A stretch of DNA of 58,843 nt, taken from assembly GCA_001970955.1 (NCBI GenBank), contig MPUH01000384.1:1-58843 (forward strand), in the 5' to 3' direction. Within the stretch, counting starts at the first letter, position 1, and each line of letters opens with the position of its first letter. The notes below the pieces were generated by a model, which was not told where the DNA came from, did no database searches, and was given only the letters and a program-made list of their open reading frames with translations. Positions 20,288 to 29,802 of the stretch are shown here, piece by piece. The position numbers and the translations under genes were made by a program. Source of the stretch: Stentor coeruleus (Eukaryota > Ciliophora > Heterotrichea > Heterotrichida > Stentoridae).

Positions 20288-20764
20288 ATGGAAGAACTAA
20301 ACACGCATTTTTCTAAAATACGAGGTGTGAAATCTTTGGCTATAAAAACTAAGATGTCCCCTGCGATATTATCTTTGTGGATTTTAGGTATTGGGTTTTT
20401 ATTATCTATGAATCAATATACTGGGAATTTTGCTGTTATGGTAATTGGGATTATTTATCCTGGGATTATGAGTTTAGCTGCTATTAGAAATAAGAGTATG
20501 GATGATGATAAACAATGGCTTACTTATTGGGTGTTATTTGCTGCGTGTAACTTTTTGGATTATGTTTTTGGAAACCTTGTTGCGTATATTCCTTTTTATT
20601 ATACTTTTAAACTCGGATTTGTTATGTATTTGTTTTTACCTGTAACTCGTGGTAGTTTTATTATATATGAGAAAATTATTTATCCGAAAATATTGATTAA
20701 GGAAGAAGCGGCGGTGTTCTCGGGGTCTAGAGATTTCCAGAGTAGGTGTTTTAAACAAGATTAG
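20288..20764 (+). CDS. REEP/TB2-DP1-HVA22 family ER-shaping protein (Yop1-like)
   Basis: A 158-residue protein with the family hallmarks: paired hydrophobic hairpins (about residues 27-45 and 47-63), then the conserved segment MVIGIIYPGIMSLAAI followed by DDKQWLTYWVLFAACNFLDYV, and further hydrophobic segments (about 100-130). The W-L-.YW...A....D pattern is the diagnostic TB2/DP1/HVA22 motif. These proteins insert as wedges into the ER membrane and promote high curvature in tubules. The short hydrophilic C-terminus is typical. The start codon is 20 nt from the start of the divergent TTLL3-like gene. No intron. Confidence 0.9.
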   Translation: MEELNTHFSKIRGVKSLAIKTKMSPAILSLWILGIGFLLSMNQYTGNFAVMVIGIIYPGIMSLAAIRNKSMDDDKQWLTYWVLFAACNFLDYVFGNLVAYIPFYYTFKLGFVMYLFLPVTRGSFIIYEKIIYPKILIKEEAAVFSGSRDFQSRCFKQD

Positions 20765-21450
20765 GTAGATAAATAATTTCGATATATAATTAAAGGGTTA
20801 GGGTTTTTAGATCTTTGGAGGTTTGGAGGTTTGTGATTTTTTTTTAAGGATTGAAATTATTAGATTATGAAAATATAGATTCTTTTATGTGATTAATATT
20901 ATTACTTTTTGATAATTTAAGAATTTTTTTTAATAGATAGTTTTTAGTATATACTTTTAATTGATAATCAGATTAAGGAATATTTTGTGTCAATGGGTGG
21001 ATGTGTATGTAAAGCGAATTTTGTAGGCTTATTAGCTAATAGAAAAAACTTGGAAAATTTTATAATGCAAGAGTTCTTTGATTGACAAGCTAATTCGTAG
21101 TAAATTATTTTTTTTGGGTAGTAAAACTTATAATTTTAAAGAAAAAATTAAAACTTAAACTAATTGAATAGAGTTTATTAGAAAAGTGTCAAGAAGTAAA
21201 TCTATAAAAGCCATATTAAAATCAAAGAATATTATCTAAATAATCATAAATCACGTTTACATCTATCAAAAATAATTACAACCTTTATTCCTCACCTAAT
21301 TCAACAAATCTTCACCCTCCCTCCCTCCTAATTATATATTCCCCATCACCTCAATTTTTCACCCGTAAAAATTAAGTAACTTACACCAAATCCTACATAC
21401 CCATCTTCATAAAACTCTATCCAGAATTAAAATCGAATCTTAAACTAAAT
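20765..21450. other. convergent intergenic region, no gene seen
   Basis: The first 60-100 nt after the REEP stop are G-rich (gggttaggg, ggaggtttggaggt) and the last 200 nt are C-rich (ccctccctccctcc near 21318). Each gene therefore has a G-rich 3' flank on its own coding strand. No RNA gene was recognised. Confidence 0.5.
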
Positions 21451-22308
21451 CTAATTAGGAGGTATTTGTGGTGGAGGAAGATACTGAGGATTATTTTGCC
21501 CTGGAGGTAAATTCTGAGGGTTTGCCGGGATCATTCCAGGAGGTAAATACTGATTATTCCCTAAAGCTCCACCTGGAGGTAAATACTGATTATTCCCTAA
21601 ACCTCCACCTGGAGGTAAATACTGATTATTCCCTGAAGCTCCACCTGGAGGTAAATATTGATTATTTACTGGTGGGATAGGTCTAAAGTTATTCTGTTGT
21701 CCATCAGGTTGCATATAAACAGGTTGTCCAACATAAACTCCATTCTGTTGACTAATGGGTCCTGAGTTACCATATATTGGCATACCAAACTGAGGATTTG
21801 GATTAGGCTGACCTTGATATCCAGGTGGACCATAAACTTGAGGATAACCATTATTTAAAGGATCTCCTTGAGCATACGCAAAAGTTTTTGCATACATAAT
21901 CGCAACCATTCTGAAATTCCTAAGTAATGAAAGGCCTATTACAAAAAAGACACACCAAAAACCAAAGACTATACCAAAACTTACCTTGTAATAAGGATTT
22001 ACTTCTGATAAGACGATTATTTGCATTATTGAACTGAGTGTTCCTAATATTGACCATGTAAGTAAACAAGTTAGTGACCATGATGAGTAACGATTTGCAT
22101 AAAGAGAAGTTTGAAGTGCTCCTGCCCTTTTACCTGTTACTGAGGTTATTAGACATACAATAGCCATTGTAAGCTCAGCCATGAAGGATAAAAAGTTACC
22201 ACCGATGAATATCAACACAAAGATCCCCATGATCAAAAGAGTTAAGCCTAGAAGACTTGTTAAACTTGCTTGCTTTGTAATTCGGATAGTTAAAGGCTGT
22301 TCTTGCAT
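21451..22308 (-). CDS. four-TM protein with proline-rich NQYLPPGG repeat tail
   Basis: A 285-residue protein with four membrane segments (about 15-38, 42-58, 75-100, 108-128), then the cytosolic-type motif FRMVAIMYAKTFAYAQ and a Gly/Pro/Gln/Tyr-rich tail. The tail has three full and one partial 12-residue repeats NNQYLPPGGALG and ends QYLPPPQIPPN. The gene at 42479-43144 is a paralogue: both share LLGLTL, the GIVF.(A/G)(A/F)W segment, the MYAKTF motif and a PPQIPP end. I do not recognise the family outside ciliates. Low-complexity Tyr/Pro repeats suggest self-association or a binding platform; that is inference. Confidence 0.75.
   Translation of the reverse strand: MQEQPLTIRITKQASLTSLLGLTLLIMGIFVLIFIGGNFLSFMAELTMAIVCLITSVTGKRAGALQTSLYANRYSSWSLTCLLTWSILGTLSSIMQIIVLSEVNPYYKVSFGIVFGFWCVFFVIGLSLLRNFRMVAIMYAKTFAYAQGDPLNNGYPQVYGPPGYQGQPNPNPQFGMPIYGNSGPISQQNGVYVGQPVYMQPDGQQNNFRPIPPVNNQYLPPGGASGNNQYLPPGGGLGNNQYLPPGGALGNNQYLPPGMIPANPQNLPPGQNNPQYLPPPQIPPN
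21541..21667 (-). repeat. 36-nt tandem repeat inside the four-TM protein gene
   Basis: Three full units (21541-21576, 21577-21612, 21613-21648) and one partial copy, in frame, encoding the NQYLPPGG repeat. The units differ at only a few positions, so expansion looks recent. Confidence 0.9.
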
Positions 22309-23013
22309 TTTTTATATTATTCTACAAGGAAGGCTATTTGATATTCTTATATGAATGGAAAGAAGAGAATTTGTGGAGAATAGAGTTTGGGGAGAAGGTA
22401 GAAGGATTTACGAGTTGTGAAGATTGGAATTTAATTGTTTTTTTTAGGAGATTTTAAGATAGTTATGGTGAGGATTTGAATTGTAAGGAAATATATATGA
22501 TTTTTTTTAGTGGTATTAAGAATAAGTAGTCAATGAAGTTTAGAAACTTAAAGTTTTTNATTTTAGCAAAATGTGCAATTTGCTATCAATTACAATTAGA
22601 CATTATGTTATTTATAATATCTGCAATATTTCTCCTATCTTTATGTTGCTTCAACTCATTTTTAAAAACAGTTGCAAAATGAAATTAATAAATCCTAGTT
22701 TAATATGAAAAGCTTATTAGAGAATTGACTTTTATCTAATTTTTATAAATATTGAAATATTTTTCATACTAAAATTCAAAAATTATGTTTAAAATTTTAC
22801 TACGAATTTAAAATTTCTATCAGAAAAAATGTTAGGATTACAATGATAAGCAGATTATAGCCCAATTTAATAATACCAAAAAAATCCTATACACTACCAT
22901 CATACCAGCAATCCTCAACTTTTACTTCTATTATCCATTTCATTTCTCTAAAAACCAAATCATCACAATCCCAACTTAAAATCCAAAAAAAAAAATGATA
23001 GGATAATATAAAA
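22309..23013. other. divergent intergenic region with one N, no gene seen
   Basis: The + strand is G-rich at 22340-22480 and C-rich with few G at 22870-22990, giving the usual flip between divergent starts. A single N at 22559 has no obvious duplicated flanks, unlike the other four N positions. Confidence 0.5.
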
Positions 23014-26000
23014 ATGGGCACCTGCACAACCAAACTAGACGACTCAACCTTAAAGCAAAACATAAAAAACGGTAATGTTGAAGACCCCAATAAAAGCCCA
23101 AATCACATAATAAAATCCGACCTCAACCCAAAAGAAATTCAAACAGTCTCATTTAAAAAACAAGAAAAGAAAGAAGACAAACCAGAACCAAAAATAGAAA
23201 AACCCGATCCAAAACCCATCTTATGTTCTCCTCCAGAAGAATTAGTTGATTTTCCAGACTTTTACTACTTCAATCGTAGCACTGGACAATTATTCCTAAT
23301 AACCAAAACCTTAACATCTGAAATCCTCCTAAAATCCGACTTCCATTTAGCTCAAGAATCATCAATAGTTTATTTATCATCAAAATGCATTATGTTAATA
23401 GGTGGTACTTTCAAATCAAAAATTTTATCTACTGTTTCTATAATCAACATATCATTACAAAAAGCTTCTCTTATAGCCTCATTACCAAAAGCATGTAAAC
23501 AAGGTCAAGCCCATGAGTATAAAAATTGGGTTTATTATATCGGTGGCATGTGTGAAAGTGAAAATGGTCTTACTCAAGCCCCACTTATGAGATACAATTC
23601 ACAACAAGATTTATGGCAAGACTTAGGACGATATGGTGAAGAATATAAATTTAACAAGATTATTAATATGGGAACTTGTATTATGGAGAATAAACTTTTA
23701 CTTATTGGTGGCCAAAGGATAACATCAAAAAATAGTCTTTCAGGGAATAAAAAAATATACTCAATTGATTTAGAAAAAGATTTTAAAGTACAAATTGAAG
23801 GGAAAATACCTAATAAACTTCTTAAGCCGAGTATCGCTACAGGAAATAAACATGGAATTATAGCTGGGGGGATATCTTTGAGTACAGGTACTTTAAATAG
23901 AAAATCATATCGTATTATAAGCAAAGAAAATAATTTTATGGTTATGGAAATTGATGCTTTAGATTTTGACCTTATTGAACTATACCCTGCATTTTACAAT
24001 GGGAAATTTGCCATGTTTATTTCTTTTCCTTTTGTTGCTTTAAGAATGAAACATTTATCGTATTGGCTTGGATATAAAATAACAGGAAAAACTTCAAGGT
24101 TGTTTATACCACTACCTAAAATCAGCCCAGAAAATCTTGAATCAGATTCTTCAGATGAAAGTATAGGTGAAATGCTTTTAAAAAGCTTTAAAGATCAGAA
24201 ATCTGATATGAATTCGATCTCTGTTAGTGAGAGGAAAAGTTTAAATAATTTGAATGAAGTTGTTGTGGATAAAAGGTTGGAGGAAAATAAAAATTTAGAA
24301 GTTGGGGTTAATGGGAAAAAAAAATATTCTAATGAAAGTTTGGGAATTGGGATTATAGGAAAAGAGTCTGAGAGTAAAATAGGTGTAAAGATTAAAGGGA
24401 GTAATGAGGAGAATAAAAGAAAGGATCAGGAGGATAAGGTTATTGTTGATAAATATAAGGAGAAAAAGAGTAAAAATAAGTCAAGTCTTTCAAGTTGTAG
24501 TTCTGGAGAAGACTCAGTGAGTTATATAGATATTGCTATGCAGAAGGGAAATAGAGAAAAAATAGAGAAAGAAAACTCATTAGAAATTTCAAGTCCAATA
24601 TTAAAAGCAAGTCCTCGAGCTGAAAATTTATCTGTAAAAATCCACAAACCTCAAGTAGAAACTGATTTTGAATCTCAAATGCCAATACCAAAAACTGATA
24701 AAACTAACATAAACACTAAACCTCCACATGAAGATAATCTTAAAATAAATCCTCATACTGAAGTCCAAAAAATTAAAGTACCAAGTCCTCATTTTGAATC
24801 CCCTCAAGCAACATCCACACTTCCAAAATTACCATTTTCTGATCCACCAATAATCCATACCTCAATCCAATCTAATGAAATTCATATAAACCCAGTTACA
24901 CCTCAAAAACATCTTATAAAAAGCCATGAAGAACTTGAAAGAGATAAAAATCCTCAAAAGCATCTAATAAAAAGCCATGAACTTGAAAAAGATAAAAATT
25001 CTCAAAAATATCTTATAAAAAGCCATGAAGAACTTGAAAAAGATAAAAATTCTCAAAAACATTTTATAAAAAGCCAAGAAGAACTTGAAAAAGATAAAAA
25101 TTCTCAAAAACATTTTATAAAAAGCCAAGAACTTGAAAAAGATAAAAATCCTCAAAAGCCTCCTATACTTGAAGCTAATATTTCACCACCTAAATTCATA
25201 ATTGAAGACATTGAAGATATAGATATAAATGTAGAAGTTATCTCAGCTCCTGTACTACCGCCTTTACCAAAAATTTCTGATTTAAAAAACCCTGAAAAAC
25301 TTATAACTGAAATTCCACCATTAGTAGAAGTAAAATCTTTAAATTCAACTAAAATATCAGCCTCACCTTTACCTCAATTAAATCTTCAACACTCACCTAA
25401 AGCTCAAGTTTATATAGGAGGACAAAATAATCCAACTTCTAGTCATGAAAATTTATATAAACCCCCAAGTCCAAATTTGATAAATAAAATATCAATACCT
25501 GAAGAATCAAAAAAGAATCATAAAAAAGGTAAAAAAAATCATGAGAAATCTGGATCTTCAAATTCAAAATCTCATTCAGGTTCAGACTCTTCAGAAGTTG
25601 TTATTATAAGGAAAAATAATATTAGAAATCCACCTAATACTTATTCGTATAAGTATGAAAAATATATATCAAGTTCAAACTCATCGAAAAGCTCAAAATC
25701 ATCGAGAAGTTCAAATTCATCAAGAAGTTCAAATAGTAAAAAACATAAATTTAGTAAACCTCCAGGATCAGAAACTCCAAATTCATCGAATGATTCTATA
25801 AGCAATTTTATATCTAAAAATATACCAAATGATAAAAACTTAGGGACTGAAAAACAGTTTCCTGAAAGTAAAAATGAATTTAACTCAGTGTTTATGTTTG
25901 GAAATAATCCTAATAAAATTCCTTCACCTATTTTTAAGTTATCAAATAAATTTGGTGAAGGGTCTACTGAAGTTAAAACTCAAAAACCTGAACTTAATGT

Positions 26001-27426
26001 CCAGCAGTCTGGGTTAAATATTAAAACTCAAAAACCTGAACTTAATGTCCAGCAGTCTGGGTTAAATGCTAAAACTCAAAAACCTGAACTTAATGTCCAG
26101 CAGGTTGGGTTAAATACTAAAACTCAAAAACCTGAACTTAATATCCAGCAGGTTGGGTTAAATGCTAAAACTCATGAAGTAGAGGAGGTGAAATTCCAAA
26201 AAGTTACTAAAAATTTTGCAGAAAATAAAAAGCAGGATGATGTTAAAATACCTAATAATGAAGATAAAGAATTAGTAGTCAACACAAATTTAAAGGTTAA
26301 TGGTGTAGGTGCAAGCAAAAATGAAGGGAAAAGTTCAACAGCTGAAATCAAAGTGCCTGAAAAAATTCCATCATCACAAAGTAATTTAGGTAAAACCGAC
26401 CCGAAAATCCCTCAAACCGAAATAAAAACACCAATTATTAACCCTAGCTTCAAAAATCCAGAAATTACTACAGGAAAAAATGATCCTAAACCTCTCAAAA
26501 GCGAAATCCCAATAATTTTTTTCCAAACACCTGAAAGTGCATCAAATAAAGTCTCAGCCCCAGAGGTCAATTTTAAATCCAAATTCCCAGGATCTTACAA
26601 TAACAAGGGTTCAGGGTCGAAAAAATCATCAAAATCATCAAATTCTTCATGCTCATCAAGTTCTTCAAAATCATCTAAAAAACACAAAAATCCTATCAAA
26701 GCATTGTCACAACCAAAAACAAACTCTCAGCCTCATAACCAAATTTCATTTGGGATCTCAGCTAATGACCAAAATTCCAATCTACCATCTCATCAAAATA
26801 TTACACCTCCAGGTTTTACTATTCCAGTATTCCAAGTTGAAGCTTCATTAGCACCAACACAATCAATCCCATCTCCTATAAAATCCTCAGCAAAACCATT
26901 TAAAGATGAGAAATTATCTGGTTTTTCTCCTGTGCCTCAATTAATAACCGATAAACCTCAACCTTTATCTGAAAGTGATCAAATAATATTCCCAGATCGG
27001 GTTATGGCTTTTGAATCACAAAAAAATCTTAAAAAAGATATACTTATCGACAAAAACCAAAGACCCTCAACATCAAAACCTAAAACCCAATTCGAAGTTT
27101 CTGCAGCCCAAACAATAAGAAATCCTATTTCCGATTTAAACTCACCACATTCAACTGATGAAAGGCTTATAAGTACACCTCAAACTCAAAGAAAATCAAA
27201 AAAAATATTAAAAGTTGCATTTAAACCAATACAGCCTATAATTGTCTCTAAGCACTTCCGAGCTTCAGTAAACCTACTAAAAGCCACAAGTACAAATCCT
27301 CAAGAAAGTCCAGAAAAGCCTCAAGAGTCTAAAAAACCCCAACAAAATCATCATCATCATCCAAAGCCTCATCCTAAAAACCTAATCCAAGCACCTAGTT
27401 CATCTTATTTTATACCAAAAAACTAG
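23014..27426 (+). CDS. large kelch-like protein with disordered repeat-rich tail
   Basis: A 1470-residue protein. MGTCTT fits N-myristoylation with a neighbouring Cys. Residues 75-370 look kelch-like: CIMLIGGTF, WVYYIGGMC, LLLIGGQR and IIAGGISL mark beta strands ending in Gly-Gly. From about 380 on it is low-complexity and probably disordered, rich in Lys/Ser/Pro. It holds two in-frame tandem repeats: five units of QKHLIKSHEELEKDKN type (24901-25149) and four of KTQKPELNVQQSGLN type (25975-26166). Serine-rich stretches and a histidine run (about 1447-1450) follow. I do not recognise the family. A propeller anchored to membrane and a long flexible phosphorylatable tail suggest a scaffold. The next gene begins 16 nt after the TAG. 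Confidence 0.8.
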   Translation: MGTCTTKLDDSTLKQNIKNGNVEDPNKSPNHIIKSDLNPKEIQTVSFKKQEKKEDKPEPKIEKPDPKPILCSPPEELVDFPDFYYFNRSTGQLFLITKTLTSEILLKSDFHLAQESSIVYLSSKCIMLIGGTFKSKILSTVSIINISLQKASLIASLPKACKQGQAHEYKNWVYYIGGMCESENGLTQAPLMRYNSQQDLWQDLGRYGEEYKFNKIINMGTCIMENKLLLIGGQRITSKNSLSGNKKIYSIDLEKDFKVQIEGKIPNKLLKPSIATGNKHGIIAGGISLSTGTLNRKSYRIISKENNFMVMEIDALDFDLIELYPAFYNGKFAMFISFPFVALRMKHLSYWLGYKITGKTSRLFIPLPKISPENLESDSSDESIGEMLLKSFKDQKSDMNSISVSERKSLNNLNEVVVDKRLEENKNLEVGVNGKKKYSNESLGIGIIGKESESKIGVKIKGSNEENKRKDQEDKVIVDKYKEKKSKNKSSLSSCSSGEDSVSYIDIAMQKGNREKIEKENSLEISSPILKASPRAENLSVKIHKPQVETDFESQMPIPKTDKTNINTKPPHEDNLKINPHTEVQKIKVPSPHFESPQATSTLPKLPFSDPPIIHTSIQSNEIHINPVTPQKHLIKSHEELERDKNPQKHLIKSHELEKDKNSQKYLIKSHEELEKDKNSQKHFIKSQEELEKDKNSQKHFIKSQELEKDKNPQKPPILEANISPPKFIIEDIEDIDINVEVISAPVLPPLPKISDLKNPEKLITEIPPLVEVKSLNSTKISASPLPQLNLQHSPKAQVYIGGQNNPTSSHENLYKPPSPNLINKISIPEESKKNHKKGKKNHEKSGSSNSKSHSGSDSSEVVIIRKNNIRNPPNTYSYKYEKYISSSNSSKSSKSSRSSNSSRSSNSKKHKFSKPPGSETPNSSNDSISNFISKNIPNDKNLGTEKQFPESKNEFNSVFMFGNNPNKIPSPIFKLSNKFGEGSTEVKTQKPELNVQQSGLNIKTQKPELNVQQSGLNAKTQKPELNVQQVGLNTKTQKPELNIQQVGLNAKTHEVEEVKFQKVTKNFAENKKQDDVKIPNNEDKELVVNTNLKVNGVGASKNEGKSSTAEIKVPEKIPSSQSNLGKTDPKIPQTEIKTPIINPSFKNPEITTGKNDPKPLKSEIPIIFFQTPESASNKVSAPEVNFKSKFPGSYNNKGSGSKKSSKSSNSSCSSSSSKSSKKHKNPIKALSQPKTNSQPHNQISFGISANDQNSNLPSHQNITPPGFTIPVFQVEASLAPTQSIPSPIKSSAKPFKDEKLSGFSPVPQLITDKPQPLSESDQIIFPDRVMAFESQKNLKKDILIDKNQRPSTSKPKTQFEVSAAQTIRNPISDLNSPHSTDERLISTPQTQRKSKKILKVAFKPIQPIIVSKHFRASVNLLKATSTNPQESPEKPQESKKPQQNHHHHPKPHPKNLIQAPSSSYFIPKN
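24901..25149 (+). repeat. tandem repeat of 48-51 nt within the kelch/disordered gene
   Basis: Five units of 51, 48, 51, 51 and 48 nt encode PQKHLIKSHEELERDKN-like peptides. The 48-nt units lack one Glu codon. Charged and predicted helical. Near-identity at nucleotide level implies recent duplication. Confidence 0.9.
25975..26166 (+). repeat. 48-nt tandem repeat, four units, in the kelch/disordered gene
   Basis: Each unit encodes KTQKPELNVQQSGLNI or a close variant (16 residues). Substitutions are few (S/V, V/I, last residue I/A/T/A). Confidence 0.92.
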
Positions 27427-27442
27427 TAATTAATTAAAAATC

Positions 27443-28300
27443 ATGTTTAGTACCTCATTCCACTTCCATAAATCCCGGCCGATGACTGGGCTTTTAGGAT
27501 CAATCGGCCGAAGTAACGCCTTAACCCCAATGCGGTACAAAAGCGCAGGGAGAAAAAGCACCAAAAATTTAGCAAAATCCCATCGACCAAACAAAGATCT
27601 CTCATTATCTCCTTATAACCGGAAAATTAAAAGACCAAAATGCTCAACAAACACATCATGTCAAAGCATAAGAGAAGACCATACAGAAATTAACGATTTA
27701 CTTTTTTCTTGGAACTGCAAAACTTCTGAGAATAAATTCAGGACAATTCGTCCATGCATAATACTAAAACCAGATCTATCAGAGAATACTAAAATGTTTG
27801 GTTTATGTGATAGCGAAGATAAAAACTCAGCATGTTTAATATCAAATACTTTTATAGATAATGTATCTCAACAGCAGAAAATATTATTAACCCCAAAGCA
27901 AAGTTTAAAAGAAGCGTATATAAAAACTTTAAAAGATTTGAAAAATCAGTCAAATGTTTTATCCCAGCATGATTTTACTGTATTGCTTTTATATAAACAA
28001 AAACTATGTTATTTAAATATAGGACAATGTGGGTTGATAATATGTAAAAGGACAATAAAAGGATGGGAAGCTTCTAAAATAACAGGGAAAACTGTGTTTG
28101 AAAAAAAACTTGAAGACAGTGAAAAAATATTGATTATAAGTAATGGGCCACTGCTTAACTCAGTAAGTACTGAAGATATGGCTAAAGTTGCGAGTAAATA
28201 CTGGGAAATGCGTAACCCAAATATAGCTAGTTGGGAAATCATTGAATTAGCTAAAACCACATCATGTCCAATATGCTTAGTATTATTCTTAGGAATTTAA
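27443..28300 (+). CDS. degenerate PP2C-like protein (probable pseudophosphatase)
   Basis: A 285-residue protein with an Arg/Ser-rich basic N-terminus (1-75) and a PP2C-like fold. FGLCDSEDKNSACLISNTF corresponds to the usual GVFDGHGG region; FTVLLLYKQKLCYLNIGQCGLIICK to the beta strands ending in GDSR; EKILIISNGPLLNSVSTEDM to the LASDGLWD segment; and a closing CPICLVLFLGI strand to the DN..VV.V end. The metal-binding Asp residues of all these motifs are missing (SED, GQC, SNG, SCP). So it is probably catalytically dead, with a binding or regulatory role. It starts 16 nt after the previous gene's stop and overlaps the convergent importin alpha gene by four bases. Confidence 0.7.
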   Translation: MFSTSFHFHKSRPMTGLLGSIGRSNALTPMRYKSAGRKSTKNLAKSHRPNKDLSLSPYNRKIKRPKCSTNTSCQSIREDHTEINDLLFSWNCKTSENKFRTIRPCIILKPDLSENTKMFGLCDSEDKNSACLISNTFIDNVSQQQKILLTPKQSLKEAYIKTLKDLKNQSNVLSQHDFTVLLLYKQKLCYLNIGQCGLIICKRTIKGWEASKITGKTVFEKKLEDSEKILIISNGPLLNSVSTEDMAKVASKYWEMRNPNIASWEIIELAKTTSCPICLVLFLGI

Positions 28301-29802
28301 AAAGCCATACTTGTTGTAATACTACCCATAAGATAGTCTAAGTTTTCTTCGCATTCCTGTTTTTCGATAGTCTCTAAAATCCTCATCGCCCTTTCAGAGA
28401 TCTTTTCGTTTTTATTTTTTGTGCATTTTTCTATAGCTTCTATCCCTCCACAGTTTTCTAAAGCTTTTATAAGAATATTGTTTTCATCTATAGTCTGAGT
28501 ATTTTTCAAGCATTTGTCTATAAGATTACTAAGCCCTTGAAGGATTATATTAGATTCTATTTGTTCTTTTAGCATACTTATAAGCGCTTCAATTAGCCCA
28601 AGTTGGATTAGATATAAAGCTTGTTCTAAATTACAAACTACAGATGAATTGCATAATACCCAAACACATTCGCTTCTTATTGATGGGGATTCATATTGTG
28701 CATATTTTATGATAATCTCTAAAATCCCTTCTTTGATTATATAATAAAGTTCTTTATGAGTTTCAGCACAGAGATTGCCCAATGCCCAAATCGCTTCTTT
28801 TTTGACTTTATTATATTTGCTATATAAAGCTGTTTTTATATCAAGGGCCATACCTTTATCTAAAAAAGCTTGAGTAACCCCATCACGACTAAAACACAAT
28901 CCGCCCATGATTTTTAATGTTAGCATAGTCAAAGTTTTAGATTCTGTTATAGAAAAAAGATGCTTTAAAATATCAATACCTTCATCTGTTGTAAATGCTA
29001 ATTGGATTTCCTGATATGTTGAGTACAAAGCTACGGTTCTAAGGATATCAGTAATAATCCCTACATTATTAGTCTTTAAATAAGGTAAAATCATTGGAAA
29101 AACCTGTCTTATTTCTGAGATGTCAGTAAGAGGTTTTTTCCTACAGATATTAGTCAAAGTCCACACAATACTTGAAATATTCTTTTCTTTAATACAATTC
29201 TTAAGGCAAAACCCTAAAGCATCTATAACTTTTATCGATAATAAATAATCACGTTCATCAGAAGAATTAGCTCCTACATTACCTAATGCCCAAGCTACTT
29301 GATGTCTAACTTCTTCACTTGGTGAGTATAATAAATTTACTAAAGATTCAAGAGCTTTGATTTCATATAAAAGATTACATTTTGATGATGAGCTTATGTT
29401 AGTACAAATCCATGCAGCTTCATATTGTAATTGTGGATGATCGTTTCTGTTTAACCAGAAATTTAGTTGATTCATGACTTCACTGTTACAGATTTCTTCA
29501 AGAGGACAATCATCTTTACGACATAAAAGGATACGGACTGCATGGGCAATGTATAAATGGCTTGTGTCGTCTGGGTTTAAGAAGCAGGATAGGATGCTTG
29601 GTAAGTCTTCTGGGGAATAGTTTTCTGGATAGTGGTCTTTTAGGCTGATCCAAGTAGAATTTGTGTCTAGGTTTCTTCTTTTTTGCGTAAGGGATTCACG
29701 TTTTTTTTGACGGAGCTGGACTTCGCTTTGACCTTTGTCATGCTTAGCTTTTTCTAGATTGAAAGAAGAGGTGAACGATTTTGCCCTTTGATTTTCTTCC
29801 AT
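28297..29802 (-). CDS. importin alpha (karyopherin alpha)
   Basis: A 501-residue adaptor that links NLS cargo to importin beta for nuclear import. The N-terminus (1-50) is an importin-beta-binding domain with basic clusters around RQKKRESLTQKRRN. It is followed by armadillo repeats carrying the NLS-groove signature: YEAAWICTNISSS, RHQVAWALGNVGANS, SSIVWTLTNICRK, KKEAIWALGNLCA and RSECVWVLCNSS. The W...N pairs that line the binding groove are retained. The C-terminus is acidic (NDEN/KQECEENLDY type). The 4-nt overlap of its TAA with the convergent PP2C-like gene's TAA (TTTAA) is unusual. No intron is needed. Confidence 0.95.
   Translation of the reverse strand: MEENQRAKSFTSSFNLEKAKHDKGQSEVQLRQKKRESLTQKRRNLDTNSTWISLKDHYPENYSPEDLPSILSCFLNPDDTSHLYIAHAVRILLCRKDDCPLEEICNSEVMNQLNFWLNRNDHPQLQYEAAWICTNISSSSKCNLLYEIKALESLVNLLYSPSEEVRHQVAWALGNVGANSSDERDYLLSIKVIDALGFCLKNCIKEKNISSIVWTLTNICRKKPLTDISEIRQVFPMILPYLKTNNVGIITDILRTVALYSTYQEIQLAFTTDEGIDILKHLFSITESKTLTMLTLKIMGGLCFSRDGVTQAFLDKGMALDIKTALYSKYNKVKKEAIWALGNLCAETHKELYYIIKEGILEIIIKYAQYESPSIRSECVWVLCNSSVVCNLEQALYLIQLGLIEALISMLKEQIESNIILQGLSNLIDKCLKNTQTIDENNILIKALENCGGIEAIEKCTKNKNEKISERAMRILETIEKQECEENLDYLMGSITTSMAF

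Noticed and set aside
21468-21680. Plus-strand frame with repeated LEVNTDYSLKLH peptides
   Set aside because: It is the antisense shadow of the 36-nt repeat in the minus-strand four-TM protein gene.
24964-25155. Minus-strand frame with repeated FIFFKFLAFYKMFLR
   Set aside because: Antisense shadow of the in-frame repeat of the kelch/disordered gene.
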